Shown here: positions 6,724 to 15,233 of the stretch, one piece after another
Layout of the letters: each line of letters begins with the position of its first letter
Position numbering within the stretch: position 1 is the stretch's first letter
NCBI GenBank assembly: GCA_900543085.1
Contig: UQQF01000044.1
Coordinates: 1 to 17,235 of the forward strand
Reading direction: 5' to 3'
Length of the DNA stretch: 17,235 bases
From: an uncultured Eubacteriales bacterium
GTDB lineage: Bacteria > Bacillota > Clostridia > Oscillospirales > Oscillospiraceae
Position numbers and translations under genes: made by a program
The notes under the pieces: generated by a model
Database searches by the model: none
Told to the model about the DNA's origin: nothing
The model's input: the letters and a program-made list of their open reading frames with translations, nothing else

Positions 6724-7344
6724 TCAGCGGATGAAGTTCGTGGCGCTGTCGTACTCGTTTTCGGGCGCGTTGACGCCGTTTTGTCTGCCCAGCTCTATGC
6801 ACTTGAGCAGCCAGGCCATGTTGCGCGCGAGGTTGCGCATGGTCTGAAGCCCCTCCGCGTCCCCGGCGGCCTGGCCGGGAGTCTGGCCGAAGGCGTCGTT
6901 CCAATAGGTGGCGGAGACGACGGGCATCTCGCGGATGGTGAAGTACTTGTTCAGCACGTCGAAGCTCGTCACCGTGCCGGCGCGGCGGGCTATTGCCACG
7001 GCGGCGCCGGGCTTGTGCCTGCCCAGGTCGGGCGCGGAGAAGAAAAGTCGGTCGAGAAAGCTTATGACCGAGCCGTTGGGGGAGGCATAGTAGACCGGGG
7101 TGCCGACTATCAGGCCGTCTGCGGCCTCCAGCTTGGCGCGGAACTCGTTCACGCCGTCGTCTATGACGCACCTGCCCAGCCTGGCGCAGGCGCCGCAGGC
7201 GCGGCAGCCGCTTACGGGCTTGGAGCCGATGTCGACGAGCTCCGTATCTATCCCGCACTCGTTGAGGGTCTTGGCACATTCCTCAAGCGCGAGACGGGTG
7301 TTGCCCTTCGCGTGGGGACTGCCGTTCAAAAGCATTACTTTCAC
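6724..7344 (-). CDS. Flavodoxin-fold NAD(P)H/FMN oxidoreductase with cysteine motif (iron-sulfur flavoprotein-like)
   Basis: The 206-residue cytoplasmic protein has the flavodoxin-like FMN-phosphate loop NGSPHAKGNT (7-16) and the GTPVYYASPNG segment (81-91) of the NADPH-dependent FMN reductase family. A compact cysteine motif, Cys47-x2-Cys50-x2-Cys53-x5-Cys59, matches the arrangement that binds a 4Fe-4S cluster in archaeal iron-sulfur flavoproteins, so electron transfer or oxygen/radical detoxification is plausible. The start is GTG 7344, directly after the upstream TAA, with AAGGAGG 8 nt before it; ATG 7335 is too far from that site. It is last of a three-gene operon. Partner and substrate are unknown. 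No clear terminator follows before the tRNA promoter region. Confidence 0.87.
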   Translation of the reverse strand: MKVMLLNGSPHAKGNTRLALEECAKTLNECGIDTELVDIGSKPVSGCRACGACARLGRCVIDDGVNEFRAKLEAADGLIVGTPVYYASPNGSVISFLDRLFFSAPDLGRHKPGAAVAIARRAGTVTSFDVLNKYFTIREMPVVSATYWNDAFGQTPGQAAGDAEGLQTMRNLARNMAWLLKCIELGRQNGVNAPENEYDSATNFIR

Positions 7345-8409
7345 TTACTGTTCCTCCTTGAGCGTTATATCCAGCACGACGGGGGCGTGGTCGGAGTAGT
7401 CAAAGCCTATGTCCAGAGTCTCCACGCGCTCAACGTTCACGTTGGGGGAGACGATGAAGCCGTCGAGCACGTAGTGCTGAGAGGTCTCGGCGTCGTAGGG
7501 GGCGTTGTTCAGGCGGCAGGTGGGGTTGGAGGCGTCGAACGCGAAGCTCCAGCCCTCGGGGAGCATGTCGTCCGTGAGCACGCCGGGCGCCCAGTACTCA
7601 TCGTTGGTTATCGGCCAGCTGTCAAGCGTGCCGGGGAAGGTCTGGTTGAAGTCGCCTCCGGCTATGACGTAGTTGCCGGCGGCGTACTCCTGCTCCAGCA
7701 CCTCGAACAGCGCTTGAGTCTGGGCGGCCTTGCCCTCGCCGTCGTCGTAGGCCTCCAGGTGGAGGTTCACGACCACCAGCTGCTTGCCGGTGTCCGGCAG
7801 GTCATAGCGCGTGACCAGCAGGCAGCGCTTGAGGTTGGCGGTGCTCACCGGCCAGGAGAAGGGGCAGGGCAGGGAGATGCGCTCGGCGTCGCCGCTTACG
7901 GCGAAGTCGGAGACGGTCATGACGCCGCTGTTCACCCTGCCCATGGGCGGCCAGGGGAAGGGAACAAAGGAGCAGGAGTAGTTGAGCGCATAGGAGCTGG
8001 ACGCCGCTCCCAGCGACTCGGAAATGCCGCGCGCCTCATCCACGCGATAGCTGCGCGCGCTGTCCGAGTCCACCTCCTGCATGAGATATACGTCCGCCTC
8101 GTGCTCCCTGAGCGTGGCGAGCACGCCGTCGTAGTATGTATTGAAGTCCTCGCGCTCCGGCTTGCCGGAGCCGGCGCCGCCGTCCATGACGAAGTCCTCG
8201 TTGGTGCCCAGACCGGAATAGCCTATGTTCCAGGTCATGAGCGTTATGCCTGAGCCGGGCGTCTCCGCATCGCCGTAGCTGAGCGTCTCCACGGCCTCGA
8301 CGTCTGCGGGCTTGTACTCCATCAGCGTCAGATACAGCACAAAGGCCACTGCCAGTACGACCACCACGCCCAGGACGATAAGAGCTATTTTGAGTATCTT
8401 TTTACCCAT
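7345..8409 (-). CDS. Membrane-anchored endonuclease/exonuclease/phosphatase-family protein
   Basis: The 354-residue protein begins with two lysines and a hydrophobic segment (residues 7-28) that is an uncleaved anchor or signal, so the catalytic domain is probably extracytoplasmic. The EEP (DNase I-like) fold is supported by TWNIGYS (Asn61), QEVD (Glu112), NLHLEAYDDG (Asn215, His217), GGDFNQ (Asp253, Asn255) and YSDHAP (Asp340, His341), the metal and catalytic positions of this Mg2+-dependent phosphodiesterase superfamily. Members cleave DNA, RNA, phosphoinositides or sphingomyelin; the substrate here is undecided. It lies 11 nt after the MBL gene and immediately abuts the flavoprotein gene. 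The ribosome site (GGCGGTG) is weak, suggesting coupling to the MBL gene. Confidence 0.87.
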   Translation of the reverse strand: MGKKILKIALIVLGVVVVLAVAFVLYLTLMEYKPADVEAVETLSYGDAETPGSGITLMTWNIGYSGLGTNEDFVMDGGAGSGKPEREDFNTYYDGVLATLREHEADVYLMQEVDSDSARSYRVDEARGISESLGAASSSYALNYSCSFVPFPWPPMGRVNSGVMTVSDFAVSGDAERISLPCPFSWPVSTANLKRCLLVTRYDLPDTGKQLVVVNLHLEAYDDGEGKAAQTQALFEVLEQEYAAGNYVIAGGDFNQTFPGTLDSWPITNDEYWAPGVLTDDMLPEGWSFAFDASNPTCRLNNAPYDAETSQHYVLDGFIVSPNVNVERVETLDIGFDYSDHAPVVLDITLKEEQ

Positions 8410-8420
8410 AGTGCACCGCC

Positions 8421-9398
8421 TCAGTCTATGTGATAATGCCAGCAGCGCCCGTCAAACTCGCGATGGACGCGGCTGCGCTTGAGCAGGTATTCCAGGTGCG
8501 CCGCCGTCTCGCCGACGGCAAACCACTTCTGCGCGAGGGGGAAGTCGTCCCAGGAGTTGGTCTTGCCGCGCACGCGCCAGGTCATCTTGCCGCTGAGGTC
8601 GTAGGGGGTGATGCCCGGGTTTTGTTCCAGTACGGTCAGCATCTCGCGTATGCGCGCGCCGTGGTGCTCTATGATGGTGCCGATGCGCTCGGCCATGGAG
8701 CAGTTCACGCCGCGGTGCGCGGGCAGGGGCAGGCGCACGTCGTATATGCTTATGTCCATCAGACTGTGCACGTAGTGGCCGAGCGGGTCGTCGAAGTTCG
8801 ACCAGGTGGTTATGTTGGGCGTGATGTTGAAAAGCACGTGGTCGCCGAGGAACATTATCTTGTTGGCGCGGTCGTACAGGCACACGTGCCCCGGCGTGTG
8901 CCCCGGCGTCTCTATCACCTCCAGGCGGTGGCCGCCATAGGTGAGGATGTCTCCGTGAGCTATATAGGTGTAGTCGGGCATCTTGACCTGCTGGTACTTC
9001 ATGGACGGGCTGTCGTCGAGGTGGGACAGCTCCTCCTCCGAGAAGCCGAAGCTGCGGTATTCGGCGGTGCGCTCCCAGCCCTTGGCCATGCCGCGTATCA
9101 GGCGCCTTCCGTCCTCACGGCTTATGTAGAGGCGCGAGCTCTCGCTGGCGAGGTCGACGGCCAGGCCGGTGTGGTCGGCGTGCATGTGCGTGAGGAAGAT
9201 GTCCGTGACGGACATGTCCACGTCCAGCTCGGCCAAGCCCTCGGTCAGAGCCTGACGGCAGGCCTCAAGGCGGAAGCCCGTGTCTATCAGCAGGTTGCGG
9301 TCCTCGCCCTTGATTACGTAGGAGTTCAGGCTGCGCAGGGGATTGTTCGGCAGCGGCACGGGTATAGTATAGATGTTGTCTTCGATGTGGGTGTACAT
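8421..9398 (-). CDS. MBL-fold metallo-hydrolase with C-terminal extension
   Basis: The 325-residue enzyme has the full dinuclear metal site of the metallo-beta-lactamase superfamily: H71-M-H73-A-D75-H76, His167 (TPGHTPGH), Asp186 (LGDH) and His228 (PAHRG). After about residue 240 a helical region (TVLEQNPGITPYDLSGKM...GETAAHLEYLLKR) resembles the winged-helix-like tail of LACTB2/glyoxalase II-type members, so thioester, nuclease or lactone hydrolysis are all possible. ATG 9398 has GGAG 8 nt upstream; the frame extension to 9443 covers the promoter. First gene of the MBL-EEP-flavoprotein operon. Family is firm, substrate unknown. Confidence 0.9.
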   Translation of the reverse strand: MYTHIEDNIYTIPVPLPNNPLRSLNSYVIKGEDRNLLIDTGFRLEACRQALTEGLAELDVDMSVTDIFLTHMHADHTGLAVDLASESSRLYISREDGRRLIRGMAKGWERTAEYRSFGFSEEELSHLDDSPSMKYQQVKMPDYTYIAHGDILTYGGHRLEVIETPGHTPGHVCLYDRANKIMFLGDHVLFNITPNITTWSNFDDPLGHYVHSLMDISIYDVRLPLPAHRGVNCSMAERIGTIIEHHGARIREMLTVLEQNPGITPYDLSGKMTWRVRGKTNSWDDFPLAQKWFAVGETAAHLEYLLKRSRVHREFDGRCWHYHID

Positions 9399-9433
9399 TT
9401 CTTTTCTCCATTCAGGCTGTTTCTGATACGACA

Positions 9434-9442
9434 ATTCTAGCA
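9434..9442 (-). promoter_or_regulatory. Extended -10 promoter of the MBL-EEP-flavoprotein operon
   Basis: TGC-TAGAAT on the minus strand is a good extended -10 element. The sequence 17 nt upstream (TCGCTT) is a poor -35, as is common with extended -10 promoters. It sits about 35 nt ahead of the ATG. Confidence 0.55.
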
Positions 9443-9488
9443 CACTTCGGCGAAATAAGCGAGACCCAATATTCCCGTTCCGGCGTGC

Positions 9489-9914
9489 TCAGCGCTTGAA
9501 TACCACCACGCCGGCTATCATCAGCGCGGCGCCTATGGCCTTTGTCCACGTCAGGGGGACTCTCTCCGTGCCCATCAGCCCCAGCGCGTCTATGGCTCCG
9601 GCCGTGAGCAGCTGGCTGACCAGTATGATGCTCACCGCCGTCGCGGGCGTGAGCGCGTGCATGCCCAGCATGACCGTCAGCGTTATGACCAGCCCCAGCA
9701 CGCCGCCGAGCATGTACAGCCAATTCGTCCCGCCAAGCGCGGAAAAGCTGCCGTCCCGGTGGAAAACCAGCACGGCCAGCGCCAGCACGGCCGCCGTCGC
9801 CTGCACAAAGGCGTTGGCCTCGCCGGTGCCTATGCTCTCGCCGAGGCGCGTGTTCATGACGCCCTGAAAGCTCATCGCGGCGCCGGCCGCGATGCAGATA
9901 AGTATGCCGAACAT
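9489..9914 (-). CDS. DUF606/YdcZ-type DMT-superfamily membrane protein
   Basis: The 141-residue hydrophobic protein has about four or five transmembrane helices (roughly residues 2-16, 34-52, 64-84, 90-110, 123-139). The pattern (GVMNTRLGE near the N-terminus, SIILVSQLLTAGAIDALG in the third quarter) is that of DUF606, half-size relatives of drug/metabolite transporters thought to work as dimers or two-gene pairs. No partner copy is adjacent. The start ATG 9914 has AAAGGCGG upstream at somewhat long spacing. The substrate is unknown. Confidence 0.85.
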   Translation of the reverse strand: MFGILICIAAGAAMSFQGVMNTRLGESIGTGEANAFVQATAAVLALAVLVFHRDGSFSALGGTNWLYMLGGVLGLVITLTVMLGMHALTPATAVSIILVSQLLTAGAIDALGLMGTERVPLTWTKAIGAALMIAGVVVFKR

Positions 9915-9991
9915 TTGGCAATTCGCCGCCTTTCGTCAATTCGTTTAAATCCGTCCCCCGTGGACACGTGTGGATTTTTAGATAATGACAA

Positions 9992-10020
9992 TTGTGTCTC
10001 GCGCGGGGATGTGATATAAC
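9992..10020 (+). promoter_or_regulatory. Promoter of the ACT-hom-lysC operon
   Basis: TTGTGT (9992-9997), a 17-nt spacer and an extended -10, TGA-TATAAC (10012-10020). The leader to the first ATG is about 50 nt, too short for a lysine riboswitch or typical leader-peptide attenuator. Confidence 0.7.
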
Positions 10021-10077
10021 TAATGTACACGAGAAAAATACATTCGGCCGCTCACGGCGGACTTTTGGAGGTGCGTC

Positions 10078-10524
10078 ATGGCAGACAGGACAAGGGCAAA
10101 ATATTACCTGGTGGAAGCGGGCGTGCTGCCCGAGGTGTTCATCAAGGTCACCGAGGCGCGCGAGCTGCTGGAGACCGGCGAGGTGCGCACGGTCGCCGAG
10201 GCGGTGGAGCGCGTGGGCATTTCGCGCAGCGCCTTTTATAAGTACAAGGACTCCGTCATACCCTTCAGCGACATGCGGCACGGCAGCATAGTCACCTTCA
10301 ACGCGCTGCTGCGCCACAAGGAGGGCGTGCTCAGCTCCCTGCTTGCTAGTTTTGCCGAGGCGGGCGCAAATATTCTCACTATAAATCAGAGCATTCCGAA
10401 TAACGGCACCGCCCCGGTCACCATATCCGCCGTCACGGAGAACATGACGGAGGGCATGGACGAGTTCATGGAGCGGGTGCGCTCGCTCTACGGCGTCATA
10501 CGCTTCGACGCCCTGGCGGGATGA
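10078..10524 (+). CDS. ACT-domain protein, PheB/UPF0735-like
   Basis: The 148-residue protein has a helical, HTH-like N-terminal half (TVAEAVERVGISRSAFYKYKD, about residues 38-58) and a C-terminal ACT domain (about 70-145: GSIVTFNALLRHKEGVLSSLL, ANILTINQSIPNNG), the layout of the PheB/UPF0735 family. ACT domains bind amino acids and control enzymes or transcription. Its place immediately before hom and lysC suggests it senses an aspartate-family amino acid or supports their control, which is inference. ATG 10078 follows GGAGGTG. The gap to hom is 16 nt. Confidence 0.88.
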   Translation: MADRTRAKYYLVEAGVLPEVFIKVTEARELLETGEVRTVAEAVERVGISRSAFYKYKDSVIPFSDMRHGSIVTFNALLRHKEGVLSSLLASFAEAGANILTINQSIPNNGTAPVTISAVTENMTEGMDEFMERVRSLYGVIRFDALAG

Positions 10525-10540
10525 AAGCAGGGGAGACGAC

Positions 10541-11752
10541 ATGGTAAAAGCAGCGATACTGGGAATAGGCGTGGTCGGCGGCGGCACCGTGGAGGTGCTG
10601 ACCAAGAACCGCGACCTCATAGCCCGCCGCGCGGGCAGCGAGATAGAGGTGAAGTACATCCTGTGCCGGAAGCCCCGGCCGGATCACCCCTTCGCCCACC
10701 TCATAGTGCACGACATAGAGACGGTGGCGAACGACACGGAGATAAAGGTCGTGGCCGAGTGCATAGGCGGCGCCACGCTGGCCTACGAGTACGTCAAGCG
10801 CTGCCTGTCCGCGGGCAAGAGCGTCGTGACCTCCAACAAGGAGCTGGTGGCTGAAAAGGGGCTGGAGCTGACGGCGCTGGCGAGGAAGATGGGCGTGAAC
10901 TTCATGTTCGAGGCCAGCGTGGGCGGCGGCATCCCCATACTGCGCCCGCTGTGCCAGTGCCTGGCGGCGAACGAGATAAGCTCCGTCTGCGGCATACTCA
11001 ACGGCACGACGAACTACATCCTCACCGAGATGGTGCAGATGGGCAAGAGCTTCGACCTGGCTCTGCGCGAGGCGCAGCAGAAGGGCTACGCCGAGGCCGA
11101 CCCCACGGCGGATGTGGAGGGCATAGACGCCGGGCGCAAGATCTGCATCCTCGCCGACCTCTGCTTCGGCAAGAACGTCCCGCCCAGCTCCATAACGATG
11201 GAGGGCATAACGAAGATCACCCCGGCGGACATAGAGTGCGCGCGTGCCCTGGGCTACAAGATAAAGCTGCTCGGCCGCGCCATGCGCACCGGACCGAACA
11301 GCGTGACGGCCTTCGTGGCGCCGCACCTCATAAGCAGGAGCGCGCCGCTGGCCAACGTGGACGGCGTGATGAACGGCATCTCCGTGCGCGGCGACGCGGT
11401 GGGCGAGGCGATGTTCTTCGGCCCCGGAGCGGGCAGCCTGCCCACGGCCAGCGCCGTCGCGGCGGACATCATAGACTGCGTGCGCGACCCCAAGACCAGG
11501 ACCTACACCGGCTGGTGGCCGTCCGAGCCGGGCTACGTCACGGCGCCCGACAAGATATCCTGCCGCTGGATGGTGCGCACGAACTCGCCGCTCGCGGACA
11601 TAGCGGCGGCCTTCTCGGGCGTGCGCTTCATAAACGCGCCGAACGCCGCGCCCGACGAGTACGCCTTCGTCACCGGATACATGTCCGGCGAGGAGCTGAA
11701 GGCAAAGACGGCCGGCATGAGCGTGCTGGCGAAATACCGCGTGCTGGACTGA
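10541..11752 (+). CDS. hom: Homoserine dehydrogenase
   Basis: The 403-residue enzyme reduces aspartate semialdehyde to homoserine with NAD(P)H, the branch step toward threonine and methionine. It shows the Rossmann loop GIGVVGGG (8-15), catalytic Lys100 (TSNKEL), the GILNGTTNYIL segment (151-161), and the signature GYAEADPTADVEGIDAGRK (182-200) with Glu185, Asp196 and Lys200. The C-terminal segment (about 338-403) is short and diverges from the usual ACT regulatory domain, so threonine feedback may be altered. Start ATG 10541 follows AGGGGAG. It lies between an ACT protein and lysC in one operon. Confidence 0.96.
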   Translation: MVKAAILGIGVVGGGTVEVLTKNRDLIARRAGSEIEVKYILCRKPRPDHPFAHLIVHDIETVANDTEIKVVAECIGGATLAYEYVKRCLSAGKSVVTSNKELVAEKGLELTALARKMGVNFMFEASVGGGIPILRPLCQCLAANEISSVCGILNGTTNYILTEMVQMGKSFDLALREAQQKGYAEADPTADVEGIDAGRKICILADLCFGKNVPPSSITMEGITKITPADIECARALGYKIKLLGRAMRTGPNSVTAFVAPHLISRSAPLANVDGVMNGISVRGDAVGEAMFFGPGAGSLPTASAVAADIIDCVRDPKTRTYTGWWPSEPGYVTAPDKISCRWMVRTNSPLADIAAAFSGVRFINAPNAAPDEYAFVTGYMSGEELKAKTAGMSVLAKYRVLD

Positions 11753-11810
11753 CGGCATAATATAGAGTACGGCAAAGCCGTTCAGCAGATTTAACGGAGG
11801 GACATACCCC

Positions 11811-13016
<1,206 letters not shown>

Positions 13017-13021
13017 TCAGA

Positions 13022-13069
13022 TTTCGGGGGCGCTTTCTTTGGGCTTGTCCAAAGAAAGCGTCCCCGGAA
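13022..13069. repeat. Long hairpin repeat, copy 2 (downstream of lysC)
   Basis: CGCTTTCTTTGG (13031-13042) and CCAAAGAAAGCG (13049-13060) enclose a 6-nt loop, GCTTGT. The stem extends outward to 13022/13069 with two G-T wobbles, 21 bp in all. It starts 5 nt after the lysC stop. Relative to copy 1 (124-167) several pairs are exchanged but pairing is kept, and both loops read NCTTGN in the direction of the preceding gene. No T-tract follows. Confidence 0.8.
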
Positions 13070-13114
13070 ACGGTTAGAGTTTGGATATATCAAAATACGA
13101 CGGGAGGGAGCAGC

Positions 13115-13990
13115 ATGTACGAGCTTATCAAAATCAGCGATCAGTCCTACTACATAGACTGTCCCGCCAAGATAGGCGTCTACGACTCCGGGGACGGGGT
13201 GTACCTCATAGACGCCGGCGGGGACAAGGACGCCGGGCGCAGGGTGCGCAAGGTGCTCGACGAGCACGGCTGGACGCTGCGCGGCATACTGGTGACGCAC
13301 TCGAACGCCGACCACATAGGCGGCTGCCAGTATTTGCAGCGCCAGACCGGCTGCAAGGTCTTCGCCCCCGGCGTCGAGGCGCAGTTCACGCGCACGCCGG
13401 TGCTGGAGCCGAGCTTCCTGTACGGCGGTTTCCCGTCCAAAGAGCTGCGGCACAAGTTCCTGATGGCTCAGCCCTGCGACTGCCTGGACGTGACGGACGA
13501 GGGCTTCCCCGCCGGCGTCGAGGTTCTGCCCCTGCCCGGGCACTTCTTCGACATGGCGGGCTACCTCCTGCCCGACGGCACGGCGTTCATCGCCGACTGC
13601 GTGTCCGGCGCGGAGACGCTCGCCAAGTACGGCGTGCCCTTTATCTACGACGTGCAGGCCTACCTGGACACGCTGGGCAGGCTGCCGGAGATAGGCGCGA
13701 AGATGTACGTCCCCTCCCACGCGGAGGCCTGCGAGGACATAGCCCCTCTGGCCGAGGTCAACCGCAGGCACATAGAACGCCTGGGCGAGCAGCTGCTGCA
13801 CATCTGCATAGAGCCGCGCGGCTTTGAGGAGCTGTTGAAGCTGGTCTTCGACGATCTGCGCCTGGAGCTGAACTTCCAGCAGTACGTGCTGGTGGGCAGC
13901 ACCATCCGCAGCTTCCTGGCCTGGCACCTGGACGCCGGCCGCGTCAACGCCGAGTTCATCGAAAACCGCCTGCTGTGGCGGAGCATATGA
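13115..13990 (+). CDS. MBL-fold protein with altered metal motif (HSNADH)
   Basis: The 291-residue protein has a metallo-beta-lactamase fold: GVYLIDAGG (28-36), motif H62-S-N64-A-D66-H67, His143 (PLPGHFFD), Asp161 (FIADC) and His202 (PSHAE). In the canonical HxHxDH motif the second His is Asn64, so one metal site is modified, giving a mononuclear or differently coordinated enzyme. After residue 210 a helical C-terminal extension ends in LDAGRVNAEFIENRLLWR, reminiscent of a small winged-helix tail. ATG 13115 follows GGGAGGG. It is preceded by the hairpin repeat after lysC and ends in a bidirectional terminator. Substrate unknown. Confidence 0.87.
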   Translation: MYELIKISDQSYYIDCPAKIGVYDSGDGVYLIDAGGDKDAGRRVRKVLDEHGWTLRGILVTHSNADHIGGCQYLQRQTGCKVFAPGVEAQFTRTPVLEPSFLYGGFPSKELRHKFLMAQPCDCLDVTDEGFPAGVEVLPLPGHFFDMAGYLLPDGTAFIADCVSGAETLAKYGVPFIYDVQAYLDTLGRLPEIGAKMYVPSHAEACEDIAPLAEVNRRHIERLGEQLLHICIEPRGFEELLKLVFDDLRLELNFQQYVLVGSTIRSFLAWHLDAGRVNAEFIENRLLWRSI

Positions 13991-14017
13991 AAAAAGCGCC
14001 CGATAGGGCGCTTTTTT
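13990..14017. terminator. Bidirectional terminator between convergent genes
   Basis: AAAAAAGCGCCC (13990-14001) and GGGCGCTTTTTT (14006-14017) pair perfectly around GATA, giving a T6 tail on both strands. It overlaps the stop codon of the MBL gene and lies 14 nt past the stop of the minus-strand anti-sigma gene. Confidence 0.95.
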
Positions 14018-14040
14018 CAGTTTCCGATTTTCAGTTTCCG
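14014..14040. repeat. 13-bp direct repeat
   Basis: TTTTCAGTTTCCG occurs at 14014-14026 and 14028-14040, one base apart. The second copy contains the anti-sigma stop codon. It looks like a small local duplication next to the terminator. Confidence 0.7.
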
Positions 14041-15233
14041 CTTCCATCCGACGTGTAGACGCTGAGATACTGTGGGTCTACGGCGGGGACGTAGTGCCAG
14101 GTGTAGGCTCGGCCGCCTTCCGGTATCATATCGCCAAGTGTCTCGGAAGCCTCCGAGTAGAAGCAGTAGTAGGGGACGAAGTACTCGTCGTACTCGTTTA
14201 TCCGGTACACAAGCTCCACCCCGACGATGTCCTCGCCGCGGAGAGTTTCCAGCGTGTCCGGCAGCTCTCCGCCGCCGAGCAGGATGGAGCGAGCCTCATC
14301 GACGGAAATGATGGGGTAGTCGCCCACCTTGTGCGAGAGGTCGGGGTTGAATAGACGCAGGCCGTATACGCCGCCATCTTCGCTGGCGTACAGCTCGGCA
14401 CAGCGGAAGTTGTAGTTTATCAGCGTTCCCTCGTCGCTGCTGCCAGCGTCATATATCCTGACGCTGTAGGGGCTGGTGGAGAGGTCGTAGTTGAACTCAC
14501 CCCCGCTGACTGACACTTGCGGGTCGTGAAAGCCGAGCAGCGCGGAAAACAGTCCGGCGGCGTACTCGCCGGCCGCTTCGCACTCGGCGGCCGTGGAGCC
14601 GCGCGTGAAGTCCACCGGCAGCTTCACCGGATTCGCGAAAGCAACGTATAGCTCCAGGTCATAGCCGACGGAAATGCGCACCTCACTGTTTTTGGCGACA
14701 AAAGAGGTGACGACCGTATCCCCGCCGGAGGCGTCCGCAAAGGTCTGCTGCGTGTTCTCGGAGAACTCCAGCGTGCTCTTGTCAATGCCCAGCGCGGCTA
14801 TCGCCTCGTCCATAATCGCGCGCATGGCCTCGTAGTCGGCGTTGAGCGGCACGCGGTTCAGCTCGTAGGAGGCGTGTTCCACGGCGTTTTTGTATACAGG
14901 CAGCGTGTAAAGCTCCATGTCCTCGCTCCACGGATTGCCCGTGAGGTAGTCCGAGAAGTCGGAAGTGTGCATTACGAAAGCGCCCATGCTGGTATATGAG
15001 TCGGTAATAACGTCGAGCACCGGCAGATTCGGGTCTATGGTCGGGCGCACGGAGGCGTCGGGGGCGAGCCAGCGCGTTCCGGCGTAGACGGCCAGCGCCA
15101 GGCAGGCTGCGGCGGCGAGGAGCCGGGGCGCCATGCGGCGCTTTTTGGCGCGCGGCTTGCGGTAGTCCGCGGCCTCGGATATGTACTTCAAATCTATCCC
15201 GCCAAGGGCTTGGGACAGGGTCTCCGCGCTCAT
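14031..15233 (-). CDS. Membrane-spanning anti-sigma-like protein, partner of the ECF sigma factor
   Basis: The 400-residue protein has a short cytoplasmic N-terminus (about 1-36, ending KKRRMAPR), one transmembrane helix (about 37-52) and a large extracytoplasmic domain of about 345 residues. This is the architecture of anti-sigma or sigma-regulatory proteins encoded next to ECF sigma genes in Clostridia. ATG 15233 overlaps the sigma stop by 4 nt (ATGA) and follows AGGAGG, so the pair is co-translated. The outer domain is not recognised; it is rich in acidic and aromatic residues, with repeated beta-like segments. The anti-sigma role is inferred from context and topology, because no zinc anti-sigma motif (HxxxCxxC) is visible. 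The large frame upstream of 15233 is an out-of-frame shadow of the sigma gene. Confidence 0.8.
   Translation of the reverse strand: MSAETLSQALGGIDLKYISEAADYRKPRAKKRRMAPRLLAAAACLALAVYAGTRWLAPDASVRPTIDPNLPVLDVITDSYTSMGAFVMHTSDFSDYLTGNPWSEDMELYTLPVYKNAVEHASYELNRVPLNADYEAMRAIMDEAIAALGIDKSTLEFSENTQQTFADASGGDTVVTSFVAKNSEVRISVGYDLELYVAFANPVKLPVDFTRGSTAAECEAAGEYAAGLFSALLGFHDPQVSVSGGEFNYDLSTSPYSVRIYDAGSSDEGTLINYNFRCAELYASEDGGVYGLRLFNPDLSHKVGDYPIISVDEARSILLGGGELPDTLETLRGEDIVGVELVYRINEYDEYFVPYYCFYSEASETLGDMIPEGGRAYTWHYVPAVDPQYLSVYTSDGSGN

Noticed and set aside
8430..9440. Plus-strand open frame opposite the MBL gene
   Set aside because: Antisense shadow; the minus strand has full MBL catalytic motifs, a ribosome site and a promoter.
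9412..10659. 415-residue minus-strand frame spanning the DUF606 and ACT genes
   Set aside because: It crosses a promoter region and overlaps two well-supported genes in other frames; composition is atypical.
11753..11810. Lysine riboswitch or attenuator before lysC
   Set aside because: The gap is only 58 nt with one 5-bp hairpin; too short for a lysine riboswitch and no terminator is present.
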